NCBI RefSeq assembly: GCF_001577835.2
Contig: NC_029529.1
Span: 8,000,157-8,064,156 of the forward strand
Reading direction: 5' to 3'
Source of the DNA: Coturnix japonica
Taxonomy: Eukaryota > Chordata > Aves > Galliformes > Phasianidae
Length of the DNA: 64,000 bases
Of this stretch, positions 27,041 through 43,700 are shown in pieces. Position numbers and translations under genes: made by a program. Position 1 is the stretch's first letter. The number at the start of each line of letters is the position of its first letter. The notes below the pieces were generated by a model, which made no database searches, was not told the DNA's origin, and saw only the letters and a program-made list of their open reading frames with translations.

Positions 27041-28840
27041 ACAGGCTGCTCTGAGTATGCAGCATCATTTTGCTACAAAAAGGACAGATTGCACCGTGCC
27101 ATCTGCAGGAAAACGACCTTTTTCCTCAGCCTGTCAGACACTGGGTAAGAGTGATGGAAGCGAGGCCACAGTGGTGGCAGAAGAGCACTGTGTGGTCTAT
27201 GGGCTGAGGGTGCTGTGTGAGACACCAGACAGTGACCCACGAGGAGAGACAAAGAGATTTACGGAGCCCATTCCCATCCAGGCAAGCGTGTAAATGAAAG
27301 AGCAAACAAAAAACTAATAAAAAATATATCTTATAAAGAAGTTATTTGGCCATAAATGAACATCAGGGTGGCAGCATCAGACATGACAGTTCCCAGACAT
27401 GTTTTTTTCCTGAAGGTCAGGCAGCCCTTTGCCTAATAAAATTTGAGAAGTGTGCCTATAAAGTCTATTCCTGCCTCTGTTCTCTGCCTGCAGAGAAAAT
27501 ATATGTGTATGAGCCTGTATTTCAGATAGCCGTGGCCAAGGATAACTCAAAAGATCTTCTCTGATAAAAACATCCTTTGTTGCATGGCAGCTCCCAAACA
27601 ATGATTTTGGTAGAACATAGGCAGAGTCAGATGAAAAGCTGTACACAGCCACAAAATGCAGCAAACAAAAGTATATGAATTCAGACAGCGCTTTAATCAT
27701 TCTGATATCAGCTGAAGCATTCAAAATGTGATTAGCATACAGTTAGGAGACATTGCTCCTTTGCATCTAAAAATACCATGGCAGCTCTGGAACAGAGCAG
27801 TCAGCAGCAGACAGGAGAGTCACACCTTTGTGTGCCGTTGTCTATGAGAACCAAAAGGGCCTGAGAACTGGTTCAGAGATGAACTTCACCAGGCAGTGAG
27901 CACTGACCAGGATCAGCCCTTATCCTCCAGACTGACCACAGATTACTTTATACTTAAGATTGGGTGTGAAAACAAGGACCTGAACAAGGACCATTCCCCA
28001 CACCACCCTGTGCTTCCCATATAATCTCAGCTGTTGTTCTAGGCAGACAGCTCTGTTTTTACTTAAGGTAATTCTATGCCTTTTGTTGTGTTTTTAACGT
28101 TGATTTCACCAAGATTCACTCCCACAGCTGAGCTTCCTGCCTTCCTCCAGCTTTTGTCCTTTATTTTTACTGCTGGAGTCAGAGATGATTATCTCTAAGA
28201 AAAAGATTTCAGCTGCATTATGTTGGTGCTAAGTGCTGTTTCTCCTGCCCCATCTGATTTTCCATGCAAGATGCTTTTCATATAGCTTTAAGTGTTTGTT
28301 ATTTTCAAATTGGTTGCCATGTCTCCAGGTTTCCCCGCCATGGAAAGCAGAGGAGAGGGCCACAGCAACAGTCCACAAACAGAGGCCGCTCTGGGGCACT
28401 GTCACCTCCCATAGTGGCATTGAGGTGGCTCTGAGCATGCCTCAGGCAGCAGAACCTTCCTGAACCAAGGTACATTCTGCTGAGAGGCAGCAACAAGAGC
28501 TTTGGCTGCTGGTGCACAAGCTGTGACGCTCTCATCCCCAGCAGCACGTGCTCCAGCTGACATGGAGATCCTCAAGTCCTCGGCTGGACAGGGGACACTT
28601 ATCCAACTTCAGCCAACTCCCTGCTGTAACTCAGCACCTGGGGTTTTACTCCCTTCCTGCTTGTCAGGTCCACCCATCAACATAAATCATTGCACAGCAT
28701 GCTGAAAAACAGCACCTTCATGCCCATGTGAGACCCTCATGCCGCACAGGCTTGTGAAGCAATATGCAGTCAGAGCCATGAAGCAGTGTAAGAACTACTG
28801 AAAGCTACTGCTGGCTCAGCAGTTTTATTTTCAATCTAAG

Positions 28841-28892
28841 CAGCTTTTTTTTCTTTTTCTTTTTTTTTTGGTAATATTTTTTTCCCCTTTTT
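28841..28892 (+). repeat. T-rich low-complexity tract
   Basis: Runs of T interrupted by C and GG, up to eleven T in a row. It lies just before a splice-acceptor-like 'cattattag' and could serve as a polypyrimidine tract. Confidence 0.8.
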
Positions 28893-29769
28893 GGCATTTT
28901 CATTATTAGACCAACAGGAGAAGAAAAGCACTAAAAACCTCAACAATCTCCGAATGAAAGTTATAAGCAGCTCAACACCTGGTAATGAGATATTCCAAGC
29001 CACGGCCTGGCACTTTTATAGTACTTCTAAACCTGCACTCAGTCATGTGAACGTCGGAAGAATGGAAAGTTAAGTTCTCCTGGGCATATGTCCTAAGGTT
29101 TTTCATCTTTCATTTCAGCAGTGGAAGAATACAGTACAAATAAAGCAGGCAGATACCTGGCAAGTACTTACTTTTGCCACACTGTAATTATTCTCCTCAA
29201 CAAAAAGGTTTCCAAGACGGCTCCTGAGACAGCACTCAGCATTCCCAGACAACCTCAGCAGCTCTTGGCTCCTCTCATTTGAAATACTTTGTGATTTTTC
29301 TTAAGGAAACAGAACTCAGGCAGTGCCCGTCTGCCCAGCCCATTATCTTCCCTTCTCCAACCCTGCAAGGCACCAGGCAATTTCTCTAAGTCTGAACAAG
29401 GCACTGAAGGTCCAAGATTTTCCATTTCCATGTTTTTTCCACTGAATTATAGACAGAAAAGATGAGAAATCTTACAGCTGTTCAGAGCGGAGACAGGAAG
29501 GCAGGTGCCCATGGAGACACTTGAGCACTACCAGATTTGCCCCGAAGCTGCTGCACCAGTGTGGGCACTGCAGCGTGCACAGCTGCGGCAGGACAAGCTC
29601 TGTGCCCACAGGGTGCTCTGTTTTCCTGCAAACATGGCACCCCCAAATCTCAGTGCAACTTAAGGCATGACGTGGACTCTAGAAATATGAAGAAAAAATG
29701 GCAACTGTAGTGGGAAAACTATAAAAGGGGCAGGTGAGCAGCATGGAATCAGGTCCCAGCACAGCCAGC

Positions 29770-29833
29770 AGGACCCAGATGGACTCGATGATTCTTACCT
29801 TATCCCAACTTGGGATAATGTGCGATTCTATGG
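29770..29833 (+). mobile_element. Diverged CR1 3' tip
   Basis: 'gatggactcgatgattctta' followed by 'tcccaacttgggataatgtg' and 'cgattctatgg' corresponds to the CR1 3' terminus in sense orientation, with several substitutions. Confidence 0.6.
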
Positions 29834-31602
29834 CTGAGCAAACTCTGGGCAAGTGAGCAGTGCTCCCTGCAGTTTGCTGGGAGAGCAGTGACATCAGGAG
29901 CACCAAAACCAGAGCAAGCTGCGGAGACAGGGAGGAAGAGCTGGTCTTTTGTGCTGTCATCTCATCTGCTGTTTGGCACAGGAAGGTTCTCTCCAAGCAC
30001 AGCCTTGCAGAGGCCACTAGCTCAGCTCCATCACGTGATGCCATCCAAACACTGCTGCTAATTGCAGAGACAGAAAAATCATCTGCATTCTGGCCGTAAC
30101 AATCCATTGTTATTTTTATGCACGCACACATAGACAGGAGTAAAGAACCCTTCTCATTTCAAGCTGTGCTATTATGCTAACTACAGAGAAATAAATATGC
30201 CACACTGTAGCTAATAAGTGTCATTCACATCAGTATTTATTCCAAACATGTTTCCCCCATCACGTCTGCTCTGCCTGGAAGAGCTCATCACAGAAAAGGA
30301 GACCTTTATTTCTCACAATTCAAGCAGACAGAAGAGAGTTAGCAATTAAAGCACACTTTTGTACAGTTTAATTCTTTTTCTTTCAGCTACCAGAGGCTGT
30401 TACCTGTCAGCACTGTATCTAGTGTTGAGCCACCACCTATCAGCACTGGGTTCATATTTTGTTGGGTTCCCCTGCTCCAGAGGAGCGGAGTGGGGGAGCA
30501 GGGCAGGCTGCTGCCATGCAGTGGGTTTGTGGTCCCCAGACCTGTGCCCTGCGTGGTAGGACCAGTCCTCCCAGTCTGACAGTACATGCACAGACACAGG
30601 CACGATCTCCCAGCTGAGGACTGCAGATGCTCAACTGAGTAGTGGATGCTGCAGTCCTAACGAATGAACCCCAAGGACTGAATGAGGGCTGATACTAATT
30701 ACCAGCTCATACCAAAGATCATAGGTCAAGAATCGTGTCATTCAAGGATATAGCTGGGCATGTTGCTGCACAAGAGGAGACGAGCATCCCCATGAATTGC
30801 AGAGGTGTGGGGAGAAAAGAAATTCATTTCCCTCATGACTTTTTCCACTGTCACTGTAAAAAGGCAGATTTTTAAAGGTATTAAATGGTATTGAGACCTG
30901 AAGTTCTCACTGATTTTCCTGGACTTTTCTTTTTAAAACAAATTCAAACTGCACGAAACAATGAACCAAACCATTTGGTAAAGGTTCTTTCCACAGAGGT
31001 GGGTTTCAGCAGCAGCTTTTCTTTTCAGCTCCCCTGTCACCTGCTCTTCTCTTCACCCTTCCTTGTCCTGCTTAAAACACATTTGTGCATTGGTGAAAAA
31101 GAACAAGAACGGCAAGACTGCATTTTTTCCCCACAGTGGAACAGATAGATACTGCTCTGATCCAGCTGTGGGTGAGAAGATGGACAGATGCACAAAGCAG
31201 TTTGTAAGATCACTTACCGAGTGTTCTGCTAACCCTGCCTTTTTCATATTTTCTGGTACTGGGGCAACAGAGACATCTAGAGATCACAGGCAGGGGACTG
31301 CAGGCTTCTGGAAAACTGCTTTCTGTAGGAGGGGTAACAAGATGTGATTATAGAGCTGGAATAACGAATAAATGGAATGTGAAACAATTCAACTCCTGGC
31401 TATAAACAATGGGACCAAGAGCGAATAGCAGCCAATGACATCACAGCAGGAGTGCTCACCATTTCCATGGCTTGCCCCATTGCAGTACTTGCTCCCAAAC
31501 TGTAAAGAAAAGCAAACAAAAATCCTGGATTGGGTTGCTCTGTGCACATACCCTGCTAGGGGTCTGAAGGCAGTCAGTACAGGAGGAGTGCATAGAGAAT
31601 AC

Positions 31603-31800
31603 TAAAATGGCTTGTGTTGGAAGGGACCATCCAGTTCCAACCCCCTGCCATGGACTGGCTGCCCCACACTGGCTCAGGCAGCCCTGGGCCCCACACAGCC
31701 TGGCACTGGGCTCCTCCAGGGATGGGGCACCCACAGTTCTGGGCAGCCTGTTGCATCCTGCCTCAATGGAAGAAGCCCAAAGCTCATCCAGAGCCATTTT
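31603..31800 (-). mobile_element. CR1 LINE 3' end fragment
   Basis: Reverse complement of the CR1 3' region: 'gtgttggaagggaccatcca', 'gttccaaccccctgccatgg', then 'ctccagggatggggcaccca' and 'gcagcctgtt'. It is 5'-truncated, and its end on the high side falls within the CR1 3' UTR/ORF2 boundary. Open frames across it on the plus strand are antisense shadows. Confidence 0.85.
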
Positions 31801-33863
31801 GTTGTCACCGAGTTCATAGCACATCAGTATAGATGCAGGATATGGGGGCTAAGCCCAAATATTTCATTGTCCCTGCAGAGTGCTGGGGGAACTGAGTCTT
31901 CTTCATAAGCCATAGGAACTACAGGCACTGGGAGTCTCTGAACACTCACAAAGAGTAAAGTCATTTCATCTGCCATATTTTGTAAGCAGTCCTGGACATG
32001 CTGTGCCTCATTTCTCATCAGTACCAGGTAACCTAATGTATCAGAAAGCTGAACATGAAAACAGGTTATGGCTGCAGTGGAACCTACATTTGTTTGAAGT
32101 AAAAACATCCTTTAGTTGACCCATTTTTATATGCCTGAAGTATCTTCTCAAGTAAAGTCATCACGCAGCCCAGAACAGGTAGAATAAGCCGCCCATTTCA
32201 TTACAATATGCACCAAATCCATTTGCTTTTATAGACCATTCGGCATCCGCTTTAACAGTGTTTTATGTCGCTATAAAAAACAAAAGTGGTGGTTGCTGAT
32301 CTCAGGCGCCCCATGTTATGCTGTTGCACAGCACTAAAATTTGATCAACTATCACTGTGCAGTGAGCATGGCCCCAGTGCCAGCCCCAGAGCAAAACACA
32401 CGTCCCTGGGGGTTTATCTTCAGCAGCTCAACATCACAGCCAGCACATAAAGGAGTGCAAGCAGGGCTGCAGGACAGTGGAGCACGATAACAACACCGCT
32501 GTACCACAGGGATCATGCATTTCCAGATTGTAATTTGTTTGGTAATCAAATATCCGGGTAACTCCAGGTAATGCATGGGGAGGTGGGGGAGGAGGAGGGG
32601 GGGGAAGAGCAGGCCCAAAGGTTTTTTTTACCCTACTCTTTTTTAAGCACCTTTATGAAGTGCACATCCCAACCAGCACCGAGATACATCACAAGCTGTT
32701 GCACAATGTGAAGTCCCATCTGCTTCTGACAGGAACATTACAGTCCCATCCTTCCCCAGCAAATGGCAGCGCCTCCCAGCCCTCCTAGGAACAGCTGATG
32801 TTACTGAGTCTGCTATGTGCTTTAATTGGCTGCAAGACAGCGAATAAGTCTTGTTTTAAACCCATTTTCTCCCCTTGCTTTCTGTAGCACAGCAACGTAC
32901 GTTCTTGTCTGTCATTGCTGGTTTCTGTCTAGACTCCAACAGGTGTGAAAGAGGCAGTAAGCAACCATTAAGACATCGGCAATCAAGGTCTGATTACTGC
33001 TTGTGTTTCTGGTGCAAGTAACTTACACACACATTGGAGAAACCAAACACACACGCTCTGTTCAGAACTGAGCTGAATGAATTACCTGTGGCAGAGAACC
33101 AACAGAAGGGACAAGGAGGACAAATTGCTTCTGTGCTGGACCTACTGCCATGCACAAGCCTTTGCTCTGGTGCATATTTTTCAAGATCCGAACTTATTCT
33201 CATCTCCCATATTAAATTAGACTCCTTTGCATCAAAGACAGAAGAAATTTCTTTGCAGAGTACAAGAAAATTCAGGGTGATTGACTCCATACAAAGAGCA
33301 AAGAACAGCAGCAATGTCGAAGCCCTTTTTGGACTCCTCTCGCTATAGGAACTGCCTTCAAAGTCTCCAATGATTCAAAGTTGGATGCTGCCACCTGTTG
33401 ACAACTTTGCACAGCAAAAATAAATACTCGATGCACTGCAGGCTATTTGAACATCTCATTCTACATCCAAATGAGTCAGCAGTTTGCATAACTCAGACTA
33501 AGACCCCTTTTACCACCTGACTCGGACTGCTGATACTTACCATGGTCAGCTGCACAGAGCAGTGAGGAGGGGCTGCCTGCACCACCTGCAACCTCCAAGT
33601 GACAACAGCGAGTCCTGCAGCACTAGAGCTGGACAAGCTGCCTGCCATCCTGCTCACACAGCCTGGCGTTCAGTTTGGGCTCAGCAAGCACAGCAGACCT
33701 CACCAAAAGGTCCTCTATATCTCAAGAAAGCACAGTGGTGACCTCTGTTGGGGTCATAACAGTGCACTTGTGCAGTAGTGAAGAACCACACACAGTAAAA
33801 TGGTTCAACAGGACCAGTGTGTTGTCTGAAATTAGTTTAAAACAGGAATGTCAGGGAAGGAAG

Positions 33864-33940
33864 GAACCATCCTAAAAGGGACCTCAAAAATCACCAAGTT
33901 CCAAACGTCCTGCCACAGGCAGGGGCACCTTCTATAGTGC
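33864..33940 (-). mobile_element. Short CR1 3' end fragment
   Basis: Plus strand reads 'aagggacctcaaaaatcacc' then 'aagttccaaacgtcctgcca' and 'caggcaggggcacc', the reverse complement of the CR1 3' end. Only the last tens of bases remain. Confidence 0.7.
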
Positions 33941-35185
33941 ATGACATTCAAGCTTGATTTGACAATATAAAAGGGCCAATACATTTTTTACTTTGAAACC
34001 ACTCTTTGTAATTTAGTGCACAGACGTTTATCTTCAGCTAAACATGGCCACATCTGAATGTTTTGGTGCCATTTGCAATTCAGACTTGGTGCCTTTAAGC
34101 AGAATGGGACAGAACAGGAAAGCTGTAACCTTTGAATCATTTCCCTGCTCTGGTCAGGTTAAGTTGTAAGTCTCTGCTATGGGACACTCCCACACCACCA
34201 CTACAGTTACGGTAACTATCCTATTGCAGCAGTTACTTCCTGCTCCTCAGAGACCCACTTTAGTTGAGACTGTACTGCCTGTCTACAATTAATACCAGCT
34301 TGTTCGTATAGGAATAAGAGCCTAAATTGAAATAGATTATTTAGTTACAAACCAGTTTAAAAACAAGACCAACCCAGAAGCCCACTTCTCATTCTCTACT
34401 ATCTTACCACCTACAAGTAGCTCTTCAGCTGCAGTCAGCTGCCCTGTGTGCTGCTTTAGGGAAATCTGCAGCTATTTCTGCATTGAGTACACTATGCTAC
34501 ACATCACCTACCTGAAATAAAGGTAACAACTCATTCCATACTGAACATACTTTCTTTCTCACTACAGAGATTTTAAGATCATAAACAGTTACACCCTCAG
34601 GGCAAGACGCAAAGCAGCTGCACAGCTGCACACCAAAATTCTGATGGTACAGAGGACCAACAAAGCAGCAAACCAAAGGAAATACCTCAATTACTCCTTA
34701 ACACTGTAAGATTTAAAAGAAGTCTGTGCTCTAACGTCAAACTCCAGCCATTTAATTATTTCACCATCCTGTACCTCACAACTTCTTGAGCTTAAAACAC
34801 AGCAGGAAATAGATTCTGGAAATGCATCTTCCACTTAGCCTGAAAGAGAAAGGAGGAGTCACACTCATAGTTATGGTAACCCACACACCTAAAATGTAAG
34901 GGGCAATCACAACTCCGGATAGCAGAGTGCAGTGTAACAGTGTAACTTCCCTACTGAGGCTATACTGTAGCTACCTGTATCTGTCATCCCGAAAATGGTA
35001 TCAATTTATAGCACATTGTATCCTTAACAGGAAAACAATCGTAACCAAGGACAGTGAGGAATCTCAACATCATTTGAAATAAAGGCAGAACTTAAGCACA
35101 AGAGCTGTCTGTTACAAGCACTACCGCAGGTTGCATTAGAAGCCATTGAAATACCAACTGGAAACACCAGAGTCCGTTTGAACAA

Positions 35186-35191
35186 TTTATT
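35186..35191 (-). terminator. RPS15A polyadenylation signal
   Basis: AATAAA on the minus strand about 20 bases after the RPS15A stop codon, so cleavage is expected near 35165-35175. Confidence 0.85.
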
Positions 35192-35211
35192 AGTATCCTC
35201 TTTTACAAGTT

Positions 35212-38958
<3,747 letters not shown>

Positions 38959-39154
38959 CTAAGAAGGACAAAAAGTTGCACTAAGCCTCAGCAAGTCACA
39001 ACACACGCTCAGATTTGTTTGACAGAATTCAGCACTTTGCAAATCACACACATCAGCACTTCTGCTTGGGTTTGATGAACTCACACACACTCAGCTTTAA
39101 AAAGCAGCATGTAATCAGCAACATGCCAACCCCAATAAGCAAAACCCCAACGCT

Positions 39155-39216
39155 GGGGGTTGGAACTACACGATCCTTGAGGTCCCTTCCAACCTGGGTC
39201 ATTCTGTGATTCCGTG
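39155..39216 (+). mobile_element. CR1 LINE 3' terminal fragment in RPS15A intron 1
   Basis: Contains 'gggggttggaactacacgat', then 'ggtcccttccaacctgggtc' and 'attctgtgattc', the recognisable end of CR1 with its short 3' octamer-like repeat. It lies opposite to RPS15A. Confidence 0.85.
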
Positions 39217-39598
39217 CCACCTTTCCTTGGCGAATAGTTTAGATCTTATAAATTCAGCATTGGCCCCATCCAAAAAGCATGTCACACATAGTATTAAACG
39301 TGCTACAAAGCTTCCCTGCCTTCAAGAATAACAGTAGTAATAATACGAGCTGGCCCGGCCCGTCCCTCAGCCCCCTCCCTCCATCCGTGTCTCTGTGCTG
39401 CCAGGCGGGCTGCTCCCCCCCACCCGCCCCTTCGGAGGCTCTATAGAGCGCTAGAGACGACGCCGAGCGCTCAAAGTGGGTCGGACCGCTCGGACGCGGT
39501 CTCGGGCCCCCGGTGATGGGAGAGGAGGCGGCGGAGGAGCGAGGATGGGGCGGGGGAGCGGCGGATGGCGGCCGGGCCGAGTCGGCGGCGCTACTCAC

Positions 39599-39629
39599 CG
39601 GTGCGGCAAGATGGCGGAAAAGGAAGAGG
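39599..39629 (-). other. RPS15A: RPS15A non-coding first exon with TOP-type start
   Basis: The donor CCGCACCG followed by GTGAGT ends the exon at 39599. Reading upstream on the minus strand gives CTTTTCCGCCATCTTGCCG, preceded by more pyrimidines (CCTCTTC). A start at one of the cytosines between 39622 and 39629 would give a 5' terminal oligopyrimidine tract, which places translation under mTOR/LARP1 control in ribosomal protein mRNAs. The exact start is not resolved by sequence alone. GCCATCTTG is a YY1-type element. Confidence 0.8.
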
Positions 39630-39639
39630 CCGGGCGCCC

Positions 39640-40757
39640 GCGGGGGATTATGGGAAGGCCATGAGCGCGGAGCGGCGAGCGCGCCGCACGGGGAGATCTC
39701 GCGAGACTCCGCATCCTATACGGAAGGCAACGCGCGCCGAGCTCCGCCATCCCCATTGGTGAGAACAGAGTGACGCACTTCCGGCGCGACGCTTCCACGC
39801 GCGTTCCCATAGCAACGAGGACGCTTCCCGGGGCCAACGGGAACCGCGAGAATCAACCGACGGCGGAACCGCGACCCGGCACCAGCCACACACAGCACAA
39901 CCAGAATGACAATAGTGTCTGATCATCTATATTTTCCTATTGGACTGTTACAATAACACCGAGACTCCATCTTCAAACAATACAATTGTAAAATGCGTGA
40001 ACACAGGTTGGAGCTTTACAAAGAAACAAAGTTATTTTGTAAAAATAAGGAGGGAGATAGAAGAGCACAGCACGAATCCAGCACTATGGATAAGCACAGC
40101 CCAGCACAACAGCCATAAAGCAAAGGGCTCCGTGACAGAGCAATGAGCTGTGGGTGGGGGTCACACATAAACCCACCCCACAGCCTCAGTGCAACACTTT
40201 GTCCTACAGCTACAACAACTAGAAGCTGATGGACCCAGAGCCCAGCACGGCAGGTACAGCCACAGAAACAAAGGGATTCAGGGACACAACAGGACCAACC
40301 TCCTGCACCAGCTCTGATTCAGCTCAGCCACCAGCGCTCAGTCAGTTCATGGGCTCCTTTCCACAGGACTCAGTAGTAACAAGGCTTTGAGAAGTGCAAG
40401 CATTCAGAACGCCTTCATCATACCTGCTGTAACCACAAACCACTAACAGGTACAGAACCACCGTGATCAGCTGCAGTAAGTTCTTACCATAGGGTACTTA
40501 TGAGGCCTCTTAAATTGGTGAAGAAATTTAAGCTCCACACGTCAAAGATCTTTTGCATTAAATCAAACACAGAACCTCAATCTGCACAGCAAGAGACAAA
40601 CCCATAGCAAGTGCTCGAGGGGCATTTTCCATTCGTTGGAGCCATTAAAAAAAAGTTAAGCCAGTGAGCGATACAACTTCTATTATCTTAATTATACATA
40701 AATTCACAAAACTGTTCCCAAGAAAACCTTTTACAAGAGCAAACAGCAGTTCAGTCT
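39640..40757. other. ARL6IP1 3' UTR and spacer upstream of RPS15A
   Basis: This 1.1-kb stretch holds the ARL6IP1 3' UTR and the RPS15A promoter. I found no canonical AATAAA or ATTAAA on the minus strand between 40757 and 39900, so the ARL6IP1 cleavage site is not fixed; a weak variant, AATATA, occurs near 39930. No coding likeness is seen. Confidence 0.5.
39697..39706. promoter_or_regulatory. TCTCGCGAGA palindrome (CGCG-box / M8-type motif)
   Basis: Perfect ten-base palindrome about 70-80 bases upstream of the RPS15A start region. The motif is known from CpG-island promoters, often bidirectional, and has been linked to ZBTB33-type binding. Confidence 0.8.
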
Positions 40758-43700
40758 TCACTCATTTTTCTTCTCCTTGTGCTTGAGCAGTTTGTTTATT
40801 TCCCTTTTTGCCATTCCAACGTACTTTGTAATGATCCCATGCTGGTTCAGCCCAGGAAACAGCAACAAGAAACTCACTGGAGAAATAAACACAAAAATCA
40901 ATTCTTTATTAACTCTTCAACAATCTTTGTCACCTTGCAGTTCTTTGCCTCCCTTAAGCTCCACCAACCGTCTGAACACACAACTAAATGTCCCATGTTA
41001 AACAAAACATCCCCACACAAATAATCCCATCTCACTCCCACCAGCCTCGTACCATTTTAGGCAGCTGACAAAGCTGGATCTGTTTGGCATGCTACACACT
41101 TACCAATAAGATACGTCAGAAAGAGGTTGTGAACTTGCTGTCCAATCCAGGCAACCACAGCAAGAGAACAAAGCATGGTCATGAAGTACTGAGAAAAGAA
41201 AAGGGAACAGTTACCACTGATCTGAAGGAAACTCTCATCCTTCCCTTCAGTATGCAATGACATTTCAAAGTCCAAAACTAGACTGCAGCCCACTGGCCCC
41301 TCCACATGCAATATCAATGCACAGGCTTGTTAGAATTTACACTGCAGAGATTACACCTGTACGTTCTCAACTATTTATGCAGCATTCAATTTATTACAGT
41401 TCAGCAGCTCATCTCCATTGAAATAGCCCTCACAGTATGCTACCCCCATGTCCATACAACCTGTGCTTCATGCAGCGCCTGAAGCTTTGATTGGACAAAG
41501 CAAAGGGACATTTTACAATGATACAAAGAACCCCTGGACCTCAATACCATTTTAGGCTTCTCTTCCTTCAGTGAGAAAAGACGTTTCCACCATCCAACAA
41601 TTCGGCGACGAGATTTGACCAAATTGCTGCAAATCTCATGAAATCTTTGCTGCTGTTCTGTAGTCCTTTTAATAAAGAGAAGACAGGAATAACAATTAAT
41701 GTTCTCATCTGAAACTATACTATATATGTATATATACTATATATACACACATCTGAAACTATACTATATATGTATATATACTATATATACACACACTATT
41801 TTCCAGCAGGAAAAATGTACCTATCTTGACATTTGCCTCACTCAGTTTTGTACATTCTTTTTACTGAGCACTATAATACAACCACCTATGTAACTTTTAA
41901 GTAAGCTGAGTCTCTCCAATGGACTCTAAAACTGCAACTCCTATTTAAGCCAGAGAAGCACTGACTTTCACCTTTATCTGCTGAGTGCAATTAATTGGGT
42001 TCTTCTGCTGGCACGCTCCTACTCCTTCAAAATAAAACCTGACTTTGCTAGAAGAGAAGGAACAATAAAGATTATGCTGTAGTAGTTTTATTTCAGAAAA
42101 ATAATTCAGAAGTGTCCTCACTTCATAAACTACAGAGACTGACAATGACAGTGACTATGCAAGAATCATTTAACACTTGCAATTCAGACATTCGCTTGGA
42201 TAGAAACCAATTCCTTTACACTCAGGCTATTTTAATTCAAGGCTTTCCTCACCATTTGTTAGAGCCAAAGATTCTGGGAGCAAGAGCAGGAACGAGATAA
42301 TCAGCCAAACAGATGAACATAACAAAGCAGGAGACGCCTGACAGAACGGATGGATCCAAGTAGTAGATCATCCTGTAAAAACAACACGGAGATGGTTTCT
42401 GGATGCTCAGACTGCTAAATACTTGCAGTACTTAGTCACGTATCCAGTTGGTACAGGACTTCAAACAGAACCACCCTCTTTGCCTAACTTCTTTTGGCTT
42501 CAAATTTGCTCCTCTTGCCTATAAAAATAATTTTAATTGATTTAATTTAATTTAATATTCAAGCTTAAATACTTCAATATTATTACAAGGAAATGAGACG
42601 ATATCAAAATACAACTTTCTAAACATACTAGAAAATACTATAATACAACAAGCATATCATAAAGTTCATTACTGCTCATCCAGAAGTTGAGGTCTAGTGA
42701 ATGTAGCACTGAGCATGGGAAGACTGAGGGAACATGTAAAAGAACTAAGAAGGGTGAGAGCTCATCCTGTTGGTTCTGCAGTAAATCACAGCACCCCCAG
42801 GCTGCCCCCATTTACCGCCTCACCTGTGACATCCAACCAAACCTGTTCCACACAAGGAGTCATAACCCTCCAAGTAGGACAGTGCTGTGAACTTCTACAT
42901 TACATTTACAGCTGTATGGTTACTGGACAAGAACCTGCTTATCTCATAGGTCTGCTAACATTCACTGAGACCTACATTACCTTTTTGCATTTAACAGAAC
43001 TTCTTGAATACTGAAGAATAAAAGTGAAGAGATGACACTCCACCACAGAGCCAGTCCTTCTACACAACTGGCACAGTGCTACTGCACTGAACATTCAAGT
43101 TTATTCAACACAAGACATTTCCTGCTGCAATCAGAGAAAATCTGCACCAGAATATACCAATGTAGATATAATTACTTCTCTCAAATTACTTTTCAGCTTC
43201 ATTTGTCTTTTACTCTCGCTCTGAGGATGACAAAATGTTTGATTAGCCAGAAGAGAGATCATTCCTATCTCACTTTATTCAACACTCACAACTCTTTTCT
43301 TTAGTCCCACAAAACCAGCAACTAGAACTCCACAGCTGCTGTGGGCACTTACATCTATGTGGCAACTAAGAGCCACTAGGAGTATTACAATGTTACACAC
43401 AGTCACAAGCAAAAGCCTCAGCCAATCCAAGTCTCCTGACTGTATTCTCTAACCAAGAGAAGGGCAACAACCTCCCACCCTGCTGACTTCTAAGTTACTC
43501 TCGGCCTTCAGCTCCCTTCTCTACATTGTGCAAAACCAACTAAATTTGTCCCTAAAAACCACACCACGAGAGCACAGAGCAACTTACAGGAAAGAAAATG
43601 AAACAACACTCATCAGCGCTGGAGGAAACCAGGCTCTCTCCCAACGAAGAACTTTATCAGTCATCAAGATCACTTCTCCCCATCCTTGCAACTGCTCTTC

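Larger units (their letters stand above)
27041..35164. other. Intergenic stretch downstream of RPS15A, no recognised gene
   Basis: It holds several CR1 tips and a T-rich tract, and an exon-like segment at 28910-28981. Otherwise no coding or RNA gene is supported up to the RPS15A polyadenylation site near 35165. A G-rich run (GGAGGAGGAGGGGGGGGAAG) lies near 32590. Confidence 0.55.
39340..39850. promoter_or_regulatory. CpG-island promoter of RPS15A
   Basis: A sharp rise in GC and CpG spans the RPS15A first exon and about 200 bases upstream. Upstream of the start (higher coordinates) lie a palindromic TCTCGCGAGA at 39697-39706, a CCAAT box (ATTGG on plus) at 39755-39759 and an ETS-type ACTTCCGG at 39777-39784. 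No TATA box is seen at the usual distance. These are the element types known in ribosomal protein and other housekeeping promoters; use in vivo is inference. Confidence 0.75.

Noticed and set aside
26691-27293. 200-codon open frame on the plus strand, the longest in the window
   Set aside because: Much of it lies antisense to a CR1 reverse transcriptase fragment. Its NRMGPNTDPLGAPLV stretch is just the reverse reading of the GSVLGP motif.
39476-39664. Plus-strand frame containing MAEKEEAGRPRG beginning in an AAGATGGCGG context
   Set aside because: It is antisense to the RPS15A first exon. The start-codon look comes from the YY1-type element and the pyrimidine-rich exon read backwards.
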